Origin: an uncultured Bacilli bacterium | GTDB taxonomy: Bacteria > Bacillota_I > Bacilli_A > RF39 > UBA660 | Assembly: GCA_947632355.1 (NCBI GenBank) | Contig: CANROY010000006.1 | Coordinates: 1-34,285 of the forward strand | DNA length: 34,285 nucleotides | Direction: 5' to 3' | Shown here: one piece after another, positions 8,551-14,907 of the stretch | Numbering within the stretch: the stretch's first letter is position 1 | Layout of the letters: each line of letters starts with the position of its first letter | The notes under the pieces: model-generated | Told to the model about the DNA's origin: nothing | What the model saw: only the letters and a program-made list of their open reading frames with translations | The model's database searches: none | Translations under genes and position numbers: made by a program

Positions 8551-8790
8551 ATGAAAGAGGCCACAGGTGAACTTAATATGACAGTTGTAGTTGTTGTAGC
8601 GGTAGGACTCCTATCGGTCTTTTTCTTTGCTATTTTATGGCCTAATTTAAAAAATACTTTTATTGCAACCAATAAATGCAGTGATGCCATTTGTGATAAA
8701 AGAACTTTAAGTGATGGACTTGTTACTTGTAAATACTATAAGAATGGAAAACAACAAGGGAATGAATTTAGATGCCCTTGGAAAGGATAA
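8551..8790 (+). CDS. Mini-pilin 2 (paralogue of mini-pilin 1)
   Basis: A 79-residue protein with the same MKEATGELNMTVV head as the gene before it, a hydrophobic helix ending in WPNLK, and a short extracellular part with four cysteines (in TNKC, AIC, LVTC, FRC). Conservation of the head and the Trp-Pro-x-x-Lys helix end with divergence after it indicates a tandem duplication followed by specialisation of the exposed face. It starts 20 bases after the first pilin, with AAGGAGA at 8536-8542. It is likely a second structural or minor subunit of the same fibre. No prepilin peptidase gene is found in the window. Confidence 0.75.
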   Translation: MKEATGELNMTVVVVVAVGLLSVFFFAILWPNLKNTFIATNKCSDAICDKRTLSDGLVTCKYYKNGKQQGNEFRCPWKG

Positions 8791-8803
8791 ATAAGGTGGT
8801 ACT

Positions 8804-9265
8804 ATGAGAGAAGCAATAGGTGGTACTTGGATTTTTCAAATTGTTATTTTCTTTATTTTGCTCTTTACAGGTTATATGTGTTTATCTATAAATCATTCAA
8901 AGGCATTTAATGTAAAAAATACCATTGTAAAAGAAATAGAAAGAGCAGAAGGAGCCAATTTAAGTGATCCGGAATCGGATGAAGCAATAAAAAAAATAGT
9001 TGAATATTTAAAAGAAAATTCTTATAGAACAACTGGAAGATGTCCAGATGATTATAATGGTTATAATCGTGATGGAAGTTTAGATGAACGAAACGCTGCT
9101 TTTTGTTTAAAAAAACAAAGTGTAGCAGGAGGTTCTGATATGCCAGAAATGGTTTACTATCGTGTAGTTGTCTTCTATCAACTTGATTTACCAATATTTA
9201 GAAGTGCTTTCCAATTTAGAGTATCTGGTGATACCAAAATTATAAGCCATTCAAGAGAGGTGTAA
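8804..9265 (+). CDS. TadE/TadF-like minor pilin 1
   Basis: A 153-residue protein: head MREAIGGTW, one hydrophobic helix (about 9-29), then an extracellular domain with an early helix (AFNVKNTIVKEIERAEG), a GRCP segment, a second Cys (AAFCLKKQ) and a late strand pair (YYRVVVFYQLDLPIFRSAFQFRVSGDTKII). One N-terminal helix and a soluble domain ending in a PIFR...F-V-SGDT strand is the TadE/pseudopilin layout. It starts 13 bases after mini-pilin 2 with AAGGTGG at 8793-8799, and is a paralogue of the next gene. Probably a tip or initiation subunit of the pilus. Confidence 0.7.
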   Translation: MREAIGGTWIFQIVIFFILLFTGYMCLSINHSKAFNVKNTIVKEIERAEGANLSDPESDEAIKKIVEYLKENSYRTTGRCPDDYNGYNRDGSLDERNAAFCLKKQSVAGGSDMPEMVYYRVVVFYQLDLPIFRSAFQFRVSGDTKIISHSREV

Positions 9266-9267
9266 GT

Positions 9268-9756
9268 ATGAGAGAAGGAATATCTGGTGTATGGTTAACT
9301 CAACTTGTTATTTTGTTCATTTTAATCTTTGTTGCCTTTCTTGCTTTATCATTAAATTATACAAAAGCATTTAAAGTAAAAAATGAACTTTTAACCATTA
9401 TTGAAAAAAGAGAAGGTTTTACTACAGGTTCAGATGGAAGTATTGCAATTATTAATAACTTCTTAAAAGCGAATAATTATGGGGTTACAAAAGCTTGCCC
9501 TGAAGGAAGTTATGGTGTTTCCAATTTAAATAGTGAAGCTACTGAATATGCAACAGGTGGAAGTAAGAAATATTACTATTGTGTAACAAAAGTAAAAGCA
9601 CCTTCTGAAAATTTACCAAGTAAAGTATATTATAAAGTAAATATATTCTTCTATTTTAATTTACCAATTTTAGGGGATATATTTAAATTTGATGTAAATG
9701 GTTCTACAGGAGATATTGCAAATCCTGCAGACAATTTAATCGCTAAGGAGGAATAA
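9268..9756 (+). CDS. TadE/TadF-like minor pilin 2
   Basis: A 162-residue paralogue of the preceding protein: head MREGISGVW, hydrophobic helix (about 9-30), then AFKVKNELLTIIEKREG aligned with the matching helix of the neighbour, a conserved Ala-Cys-Pro, a second Cys (YYYCVTK) and the closing strands VYYKVNIFFYFNLPILGDIFKFDVNGST. The two minor pilins share the order of every element, so they are an old tandem duplication. The start is two bases after the previous stop, with AGAGGTG at 9256-9262 overlapping the upstream gene, indicating coupled translation. Confidence 0.7.
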   Translation: MREGISGVWLTQLVILFILIFVAFLALSLNYTKAFKVKNELLTIIEKREGFTTGSDGSIAIINNFLKANNYGVTKACPEGSYGVSNLNSEATEYATGGSKKYYYCVTKVKAPSENLPSKVYYKVNIFFYFNLPILGDIFKFDVNGSTGDIANPADNLIAKEE

Positions 9757-9759
9757 AAA

Positions 9760-10752
9760 GTGAATGTTATAGTGTCAAATAAATATCAATCATTACTAGC
9801 TACATTAGATATTGATATTATTAAAAATATAAATGGAGAATTTGAAGTAGAAGATTTAGTAAGTCAATTTACGAACTTTTACTATAATAAGATGATATTG
9901 GATATTACGGCTTTAAAAAATTATCAAGATATAGCCACTTTACAAAACTTATCCGTTAGTATGGATGTAAGTAATATCATTTTATTATTAGATGATTCAG
10001 AAATTGTAAATTCTCCAAAATATCTATCCGGATTAATTTCTATGGGTATTTATAATTTTACAAGAAATGTGGATGCGATTAAATTCTTAATTAACAATCC
10101 AAATACGTATAAGGATGTTGCTCAATATCATCAATTAAACAATATAAATACTTCTGATGATGAAGGTGGAGATTATAATAAATTAGGATTACGTGTTATT
10201 GGTATTAAAAATGTTACGAATCATGCAGGATCTACAACCTTAACGTATTTATTAAAAAAAGAACTTGCTAAAAAATATAATGTTATTGCAGTTGAAGTGG
10301 ATGAACACGATTTTATCTATTTTAATGATAAATCTTTAAAAACAACTTCTAGTTTAGATTTACCGGCTTTTATTGCTATGAATAGTGAAGCAGAAGTTAT
10401 TTTGGTAGATTTAAATGATCGTGGAAGCATAAGTTCTTGTACAGAAGTGATTTATTTAATCGAACCGGGTTTAATTAAGTTAAATAAATTAATTCGTAAA
10501 GATAAGAGAACTTTTGAAAAATTACATGATAAAAAGATTGTCTTAAATAGAAGTATTTTAAATCAAAGAGATATAAAAGACTTTGAATATGAATCAAAAA
10601 GTAAAGTGTTCTTTAATATTCCTTGCTTAGATGATAAATTAGATAACAATAAGGTATTAGAAGAATTTTTAGTAAAATTGGGTTTTGTTCGTTTTGAAGA
10701 AAATAGTGGAGAACAAACTAAAAATAGTAAAATTTTTAATATTTTTAAATAG
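9760..10752 (+). CDS. CpaE/TadZ-like ParA/MinD-type ATPase with atypical Walker A
   Basis: A 330-residue protein starting at GTG behind a near-perfect AAGGAGGA (9745-9752). Residues 1-125 look like the receiver-like N-terminal domain of TadZ proteins (strand-helix repeats, IILLLDDSE). Residues from about 143 form a MinD-like domain: RVIGIKNVTNHAGSTTLTYL holds the P-loop, with Gly157-Ser-Thr-Thr, and AEVILVDLND (211-220) is the Walker B-like strand. The signature lysine of a ParA Walker A is absent at both usual positions, and the second is Ser, as in CpaE-type 'GSTT' loops. TadZ/CpaE proteins set the cellular location of Tad pili. It is the last gene of the pilus operon. Confidence 0.75.
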   Translation: MNVIVSNKYQSLLATLDIDIIKNINGEFEVEDLVSQFTNFYYNKMILDITALKNYQDIATLQNLSVSMDVSNIILLLDDSEIVNSPKYLSGLISMGIYNFTRNVDAIKFLINNPNTYKDVAQYHQLNNINTSDDEGGDYNKLGLRVIGIKNVTNHAGSTTLTYLLKKELAKKYNVIAVEVDEHDFIYFNDKSLKTTSSLDLPAFIAMNSEAEVILVDLNDRGSISSCTEVIYLIEPGLIKLNKLIRKDKRTFEKLHDKKIVLNRSILNQRDIKDFEYESKSKVFFNIPCLDDKLDNNKVLEEFLVKLGFVRFEENSGEQTKNSKIFNIFK

Positions 10753-10760
10753 TATTAAAA

Positions 10761-10793
10761 AAATACTTTCAAAAAAACGAAAGTATTTTTTTT
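10761..10793 (+). terminator. Strong intrinsic terminator closing the Tad-like operon
   Basis: AAATACTTTC (10761-10770) pairs with GAAAGTATTT (10779-10788) around an A-rich 8-base loop, followed by a T run to 10793. It lies nine bases after the last pilus gene and separates this operon from the ORF6N region. Confidence 0.9.
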
Positions 10794-10888
10794 ATTGCCT
10801 TAAATCGACAAAAAATTTAAACTTTTTCTGTTAATATAGCAACTTTAAGAAGGAAGGTTATTATATGTTTTAATAAAGAAGAAAATTC

Positions 10889-10909
10889 AAGGTTTCAAAT
10901 TGAAACCTT
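10889..10909. repeat. Palindrome 1 (TCAAGG type)
   Basis: AAGGTTTCAA and TTGAAACCTT form perfect 10-base arms around a single central base. Read in one frame it gives Ser-Arg-Phe-Gln-Ile-Glu-Thr-Leu, close to the ORF6N gene motif. Confidence 0.85.
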
Positions 10910-10923
10910 AGAAAAACTGATAA

Positions 10924-10952
10924 TTTTTTAGCCGCAAATTGCGACCAAAAAA
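10924..10952. repeat. Palindrome 2 (TTTTTGGTC type, imperfect)
   Basis: A 29-base dyad with core CGC-AAATT-GCG and outer T6/A6 arms. The right arm GCGACCAAAAAA is intact; the left arm has two mismatches (AGCC in place of GGTC). Confidence 0.75.
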
Positions 10953-10973
10953 TAAGATAGAAGAGCGAAAAGA

Positions 10974-11000
10974 TTCAAGGTCACAAATTGTGACCTTGAA
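10974..11000. repeat. Palindrome 3 (TCAAGG type, perfect)
   Basis: Arms TTCAAGGTCACAA and TTGTGACCTTGAA, 13 bases each, around one base. The same frame reads Glu-Glu-Arg-Lys-Asp-Ser-Arg-Ser-Gln-Ile-Val-Thr-Leu-Lys-stop, which aligns beyond the dyad with residues 64-77 of the ORF6N protein. Confidence 0.9.
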
Positions 11001-11011
11001 ATAACAATGAG

Positions 11012-11038
11012 TTTTTGGTCAAAAGTTTTGACCAAAAA
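11012..11038. repeat. Palindrome 4 (TTTTTGGTC type, perfect)
   Basis: Arms TTTTTGGTCAAAA and TTTTGACCAAAAA, 13 bases each, around one G. It ends 21 bases before the ORF6N start, just upstream of the ribosome site. Confidence 0.9.
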
Positions 11039-11059
11039 ATAGAAAAGAGGGCATAGGTT

Positions 11060-11953
11060 ATGAATGAAATAACATTAGAAAAAGTAGAAGTAGAAAACTT
11101 AATCTATGAAATAAGAGGAAAACAAGTAATGCTTGATAGTGATTTAGCAAGACTGTATCAATGTAAAAATGGAACAAAAGAAATAAATCAAGCAGTAAAA
11201 AGGAATTTGAATAAATTTCCAAATGATTTTTATTTTCAGTTAACAGCAGAAGAATGCAAAACTTCAAGGTTCCAATTTGGAACCTTGAACACAAATCAAA
11301 ATAAAAGGGGTACAAATATTAAGTACTTACCATATGCATTTACTCAAGAAGGTGTTGCTATGCTCGCTACAGTATTAAAAGCTCCTATAGCAGTAGAAGT
11401 AAGTATTCGAATTATGCGAGCATTTGTAGCAATGAAAAAATATATAAGCACAAATTTAATAGAACAAAAATATTATAAAAATTTAATTTTAAATCATGAT
11501 AGTAGAATCAATTTGTTAGAAGAATCATTTTCCAAATTTGAAGAAAAGCAAAAAACAAATGAAATCTATTTTAATGGTCAAATCTACGACGCCTATTCAA
11601 AAGTAGTTGATATTTTTAAAAGTGCTAAAAAAGAACTTGTAATTATAGATGGTTATGCCGATAAAACCATATTAGATTATATAAAAGAATTAAATGTAGA
11701 AGTAACATTAATTGTAAAAGAAAAAAGTTTATTACACGAACTCGATATAGAAAAGTATAATCTACAATATCATAATCTAAAAGTAGTTTATGAAAATACG
11801 TTCCATGACCGTTATTTTATATTAGATAAAGAAATCATTTACCATTGTGGAACATCACTAAATCATATCGGAGAAAAAACATTTTCGATTAATTTACTAG
11901 AAGATGAAATTGTAAAAAAATTATTGTTAGAGAAAATATATGAAAAAAATTAG
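11060..11953 (+). CDS. ORF6N-domain DNA-binding/antirepressor-like protein with PLD-like C-terminal domain
   Basis: A 297-residue protein. Residues about 9-125 form an ORF6N domain, the phage/accessory DNA-binding domain: LIYEIRGKQVMLDSDLARLYQ, NLNKFPNDFYFQLT and YLPYAFTQEGVAMLATVL are its hallmarks. The region about 170-297 resembles the C-terminal domain often joined to ORF6N, with KKELVIIDGYAD, FHDRYFILD (His249-Asp-Arg) and YHCGTSLNHIGEK, a degenerate phospholipase-D-like pattern. ORF6N proteins are typical of phages and mobile regions, where they act as regulators or antirepressors; the target here is unknown. Residues 69-76 are encoded by a perfect palindrome. The gene is framed by promoterless palindrome DNA upstream and the secretion-module promoter downstream, so it looks inserted. 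SD GAGGG lies at 11047-11051. Confidence 0.85.
   Translation: MNEITLEKVEVENLIYEIRGKQVMLDSDLARLYQCKNGTKEINQAVKRNLNKFPNDFYFQLTAEECKTSRFQFGTLNTNQNKRGTNIKYLPYAFTQEGVAMLATVLKAPIAVEVSIRIMRAFVAMKKYISTNLIEQKYYKNLILNHDSRINLLEESFSKFEEKQKTNEIYFNGQIYDAYSKVVDIFKSAKKELVIIDGYADKTILDYIKELNVEVTLIVKEKSLLHELDIEKYNLQYHNLKVVYENTFHDRYFILDKEIIYHCGTSLNHIGEKTFSINLLEDEIVKKLLLEKIYEKN
11263..11289. repeat. Palindrome 5, inside the ORF6N coding sequence
   Basis: Arms TTCAAGGTTCCAA and TTGGAACCTTGAA, perfect over 13 bases with a single central T. In frame it encodes Ser-Arg-Phe-Gln-Phe-Gly-Thr-Leu; because it is a palindrome the opposite strand encodes nearly the same peptide. Confidence 0.9.
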
Positions 11954-11991
11954 CCAAAATGTCAAAATTTACACATTTTACACCGTAAAAC

Positions 11992-12020
11992 TTGACATTG
12001 CTTTAAATAATCGCTAAAAT
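11992..12020 (+). promoter_or_regulatory. Consensus promoter of the VirB2-like gene
   Basis: TTGACA (11992-11997), a 17-base spacer and TAAAAT (12015-12020). It is the best -35 in the window. A 7-base inverted repeat AAAATGT/ACATTTT lies just upstream (11957-11980 region) and could be an operator or a weak end signal for the ORF6N gene. Confidence 0.85.
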
Positions 12021-12052
12021 GAATATAGAAATTGAGAGAGAGGTATAAAATT

Positions 12053-12448
12053 ATGAATTCATTTTTAACATTGGTAGTAGATATGCAAAATTCAACTACT
12101 GGTTTTTGTACAAATACAGCCAACATATGGCAAATAGTAGGATATGTTTTATTAGTATTTAAAATTGTTATTCCTATCTTGTTAATTGTATTTGGTATGC
12201 TTGATTTAGGGAAAGCCGTTATTGCAAGTAAAGAAGATGAAATTAAAAAAGCAACTGGTTCATTAGTAAGAAGAGCCATTGCTGCTGTTGTAATTTTCTT
12301 ATTGCCTACAATTGTTACATTTATAATTGGTTTAATAGGTGGGTTTAAAGGAACTGCTGAAAATGATTTTAATGTATGTAAAAAATGTATTACAAATCCT
12401 AATTCTGGATGTAGTGCTGCAGCAGCGATTTGGAATGCAGAAAAATAG
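12053..12448 (+). CDS. VirB2/TrbC-like small membrane protein
   Basis: I place the start at ATG 12053, ten bases after GAGAGAGG, rather than the in-frame TTG at 12032, which gives 131 residues. The protein has two membrane helices (about 22-44 and 68-92) separated by a short charged loop (SKEDEIKKATGSLVRR), the layout of VirB2-type pilins, and a C-terminal segment with CKKC and a third Cys after PNSG. The same domain recurs at the C-terminus of the proteins at 13750 and 14908. VirB2 proteins form the pilus or channel lining of type IV secretion systems. It has its own strong promoter and terminator, consistent with a subunit needed in quantity. No signal peptide is evident. Confidence 0.7.
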   Translation: MNSFLTLVVDMQNSTTGFCTNTANIWQIVGYVLLVFKIVIPILLIVFGMLDLGKAVIASKEDEIKKATGSLVRRAIAAVVIFLLPTIVTFIIGLIGGFKGTAENDFNVCKKCITNPNSGCSAAAAIWNAEK

Positions 12449-12466
12449 TTAATGATAAAAGCCTTT

Positions 12467-12495
12467 AAAGCAATTTAAAAAATTGCTTTTTTTTT
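12467..12495 (+). terminator. Strong intrinsic terminator after the VirB2-like gene
   Basis: AAAGCAATTT (12467-12476) pairs with AAATTGCTTT (12480-12489) around a 3-base loop, followed by T to 12495. It makes the VirB2-like gene a single-gene transcript. Confidence 0.9.
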
Positions 12496-12511
12496 GGGTC
12501 TATGGTATTAT
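12483..12511 (+). promoter_or_regulatory. Promoter overlapping the terminator, for the gene at 12531
   Basis: TTGCTT (12483-12488), which is part of the terminator's right arm, a 17-base spacer and TATTAT (12506-12511) with extended -10 TGG. Transcription would start about 10 bases before the GGTGA ribosome site. Confidence 0.55.
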
Positions 12512-12530
12512 TTTAGTATGGTGAAGCAAA

Positions 12531-13655
12531 ATGAAAAAAAAATTAGAAAAAATAAAAAATTTTTATCAAAATAATAAACAAAAAGTTACGTTTTTTGGAA
12601 GTATTGCACTTGTAATGCTTTTGATTATTATTACTATTGCTATAGCAATGAAATTTGTAGGGATTAAAATATCTTATGAAAAATTAGAAGAAAAGCTTGA
12701 ACAAGCAACTTATACTTATTTAATAGAAAATCCTAGTGAATTTCCAACAAGTTCTAATCCAACAATTGTTATTAGTGCTGATACTTTAATTACGAACAAA
12801 TACATAAAAGAATTAAAAAAATACGTAAAAGACTCTTCTTGTACTGCAAACGTTTTGGTGGATTATGTAAGCAATAATAATTATAAATATCAGGCTTATT
12901 TAAACTGTAAGAATTTTAAAACAGAAGATTTTATAGATGTCGTAAAAACTAATAATAAAATTTCTCAAACTGGAGAAGGCTTATATGAAATAAATAATGA
13001 GCTTGTTTTTAGAGGTCAAAATCCAAATAACTTTGTTAGTTTTGCAAATGAATTATGGCGTATTGTTAAAATAGATTCAAATAATAATATTCAAATGATT
13101 TTAACAGAATCTGATGATATTTATAATATGACAGGAGTATGGGATGATCGTTATAATTCTGAGGAAGATTTAAATTATGGAGTTAACAATTATTCTTTAA
13201 GTAGAGCACTTATAACAACAAAAGATTTTTATAACCAAAAATATAATTCCTATCAAAACTATTTATCAAAATTTGATTTATGTGCTGGTAAAAGGGCATC
13301 TACTAGTGCTGATAAAAGTGGAAGTTTAGAATGTAATGAAATTATTAAAGATCAAGATATTGGTTTACTTCCTTTGTATGATTATATGAATGCAAGTTTA
13401 GATGGTTTATGTCAAACCTCTATAAGTAAACAATGTCAAAATTATAATTATTTAGTAAATCAAAATTATAGTTGGTGGACAATGACAGCAAATATGGATA
13501 ACACTTATGAAGTATTTAATATTAGTGGAATGGGAGAAATAAATCCATATACTGCATCTTATTCAGGCCTTATTAGATATGTCATTGCCTTAAGTAGTGA
13601 TGTATTATACGCTAGTGGTGATGGAACACATGATAATCCATACACAATAAGGTAA
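12531..13655 (+). CDS. Membrane-anchored extracellular protein with lectin-like C-terminal domain
   Basis: A 374-residue protein: basic cytoplasmic head, one membrane helix (about 20-42), a helical stalk (ISYEKLEEKLEQATYTYLIENP...) and an extracellular domain (about 160-374). The domain carries FANELWRIVKI near its start, WWTMTAN, RYVIALSSDVLY and a closing GDGTHDNPYTI. I recall this set of motifs (NELWRI ... WWT-T ... SDV ... GDGT-NPY) as a recurrent extracellular domain in Mollicutes-like gut bacteria, resembling the C-type-lectin-like DUF6273 group, but the name is uncertain. The gene interrupts the VirB2-like genes and has its own promoter and terminator. It may contribute target-cell or surface binding to the secretion module, or it may be unrelated. 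Confidence 0.6.
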   Translation: MKKKLEKIKNFYQNNKQKVTFFGSIALVMLLIIITIAIAMKFVGIKISYEKLEEKLEQATYTYLIENPSEFPTSSNPTIVISADTLITNKYIKELKKYVKDSSCTANVLVDYVSNNNYKYQAYLNCKNFKTEDFIDVVKTNNKISQTGEGLYEINNELVFRGQNPNNFVSFANELWRIVKIDSNNNIQMILTESDDIYNMTGVWDDRYNSEEDLNYGVNNYSLSRALITTKDFYNQKYNSYQNYLSKFDLCAGKRASTSADKSGSLECNEIIKDQDIGLLPLYDYMNASLDGLCQTSISKQCQNYNYLVNQNYSWWTMTANMDNTYEVFNISGMGEINPYTASYSGLIRYVIALSSDVLYASGDGTHDNPYTIR

Positions 13656-13673
13656 AGAAATTTGCCTTTTTTT
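13649..13673 (+). terminator. Intrinsic terminator overlapping the stop codon
   Basis: AAGGTAAA (13649-13656) and TTTGCCTT (13661-13668) form an 8-base stem, one pair being T-G, closed by a GAAA tetraloop, followed by T to 13673. The TAA stop lies inside the stem. Confidence 0.75.
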
Positions 13674-13715
13674 GTTTCAGAATATGGATTTATACTAGTA
13701 ATAATAAAAAAAAAT

Positions 13716-13724
13716 TGATATAAT
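13716..13724 (+). promoter_or_regulatory. Extended -10 promoter of the main secretion operon
   Basis: TGa followed by TATAAT (13719-13724); no good -35 is seen 16-18 bases upstream. It gives a leader of about 20 bases containing GTAGGGA before ATG 13750. It probably drives 13750 through 23798. Confidence 0.6.
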
Positions 13725-13749
13725 GTATTTGTGAAAAAGTAGGGATATT

Positions 13750-14892
13750 ATGAAAAAAATGCTATTATTTTTAATTACTTTTTTTATTTGTATTATTCAA
13801 GTATATGCAACAACTACAACTAATGGAGTTTCTATAGAAGAAAATACTTCTTCAAATGATAATACATTTTCATTATATTGTGCTTATAAAAATGAAAAAA
13901 TTTGGGTATCGATTAATAGAGGTTCTACAGAGGATAATGGTGAAGTGGATTCAAGTGGAGTTCCTTTTGATAACGCCCGTGATGAAACATTAAAACAACA
14001 TAATTTTATGGATGAAAATGGTAATTTAGATTGCCCAAAATATGCAATTACAAATAGTAGAGATTCTAATGTTGTACTTTATTTTTCTAATACTTTAGAA
14101 ACACTTAGAGATCAAGAAGTTTTTCATTATAGTTTAAATGCACAAAAAAGTTCTTGTACAGGAAAATGCACAGGAAATCAAAATTCAAATTCAAATGATT
14201 TTTGGACTTGTAATTATACCGGGCCTAGTGGCAATTTAACAACAAAGTATGATGGCTTATATCTTGCATATTTTCCAGACGGTGCTTTTACTGAATTAGA
14301 TTCAAATGAAATAAGTTCTGCATGTCCTGATATTTTTTTCAATAAAGTAACGCATGAAATGAAAATGGCTACTTATGATTATGCTGATTATATTAAAAAT
14401 AATAACAATTTTGATCCCACTCAACACGATTATTTATGTGGAAGCAATAAAGACAATTATGAATATTACTGCAGTGGCAATTGCAAATTTCCAAATAATG
14501 CTAATATTGATTGCAATAATGTAACGGAACAAATAAATGGAACGTCAAGCCAAAGCAATAATACGCATCATATTAATGATTTTTGTAATGAAGAAAAGGC
14601 ACAAAATGCTTTAAGATTTATTGGCTACTTATTAGTAGTTGTTAAAATATTAGTGCCTATTTTCTTAATAGTATTTGGTACTGTAGATTATTTTAAAGCT
14701 GTTGTTTCTTCTGATGCAGATGCAATAAGTAAATCAACTAAGTCTTTAATATTTAGAATTATAGCAGGAGTTATCATATTTATTATTCCTACTATAGTTA
14801 ATTTTGCTTTTGGATTAATATCAAATAATAACAGTAATATTAATAATATAAATAAATGTAGGACGTGTATATTTAGTCCAAATAAATGTTAA
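13750..14892 (+). CDS. Secreted Cys-rich protein fused to a C-terminal VirB2-like domain
   Basis: A 380-residue protein. It has a signal peptide (1-20, ending VYA), an extracellular Cys-rich domain of about 255 residues (CTGKCTGN, YLCGSNKDNYEYYCSGNC), then at about 276-380 the same two-helix unit as the VirB2-like protein at 12053: YLLVVVKILVPIFLIVFG..D..KAV, a charged loop, RIIAGVIIFIIPTIVNF, and a closing CRTC with Cys after SPNK. It is a fusion of an exposed domain with a membrane pilin-like module, not the usual small VirB2. It is the first gene of the main secretion operon. I do not recognise the N-terminal domain; it could be an exposed cap or adhesive part of the channel. Confidence 0.65.
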   Translation: MKKMLLFLITFFICIIQVYATTTTNGVSIEENTSSNDNTFSLYCAYKNEKIWVSINRGSTEDNGEVDSSGVPFDNARDETLKQHNFMDENGNLDCPKYAITNSRDSNVVLYFSNTLETLRDQEVFHYSLNAQKSSCTGKCTGNQNSNSNDFWTCNYTGPSGNLTTKYDGLYLAYFPDGAFTELDSNEISSACPDIFFNKVTHEMKMATYDYADYIKNNNNFDPTQHDYLCGSNKDNYEYYCSGNCKFPNNANIDCNNVTEQINGTSSQSNNTHHINDFCNEEKAQNALRFIGYLLVVVKILVPIFLIVFGTVDYFKAVVSSDADAISKSTKSLIFRIIAGVIIFIIPTIVNFAFGLISNNNSNINNINKCRTCIFSPNKC

Positions 14893-14907
14893 AAAAGTAG
14901 GGATAAT

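Larger units (their letters stand above)
10868..11041 (+). repeat. Tandem duplication (about 88 bases) of a palindrome pair
   Basis: Two units, about 10868-10953 and 10954-11041, each hold one TCAAGG-type palindrome followed by one TTTTTGGTC-type palindrome. Palindrome centres are at 10899, 10938, 10987 and 11025, so equivalent centres are 88 and 87 bases apart. Between the palindromes the units also resemble each other, and both end with GACCAAAAAATA followed by an AGAAGAG/AGAAAAGAGG stretch, the second of which is the ribosome-site region of the ORF6N gene. Confidence 0.7.
10794..11059 (+). other. Gene-free spacer with palindrome array
   Basis: This is the one long gene-free stretch between the pilus and secretion modules. 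It contains an SD-like AAGGAAGG (near 10851) followed by ATG-TTT-TAA at 10865, which is a start codon with an almost immediate stop, then the four palindromes described separately. No convincing -35/-10 pair was found; TAATAT at 10832-10837 is a possible -10 without a good -35. Confidence 0.7.

Noticed and set aside
10889..11038. Regularly spaced repeats that might suggest a CRISPR array
   Set aside because: Repeats are palindromes of two kinds with different sequence and spacing of 38-49 bases between centres; no constant repeat with unique spacers and no cas genes are present.
11007..11042. Short ORF of 11 codons (ATG at 11007) as a leader peptide of the ORF6N gene
   Set aside because: No ribosome site upstream and its sequence is fully explained by palindrome 4.
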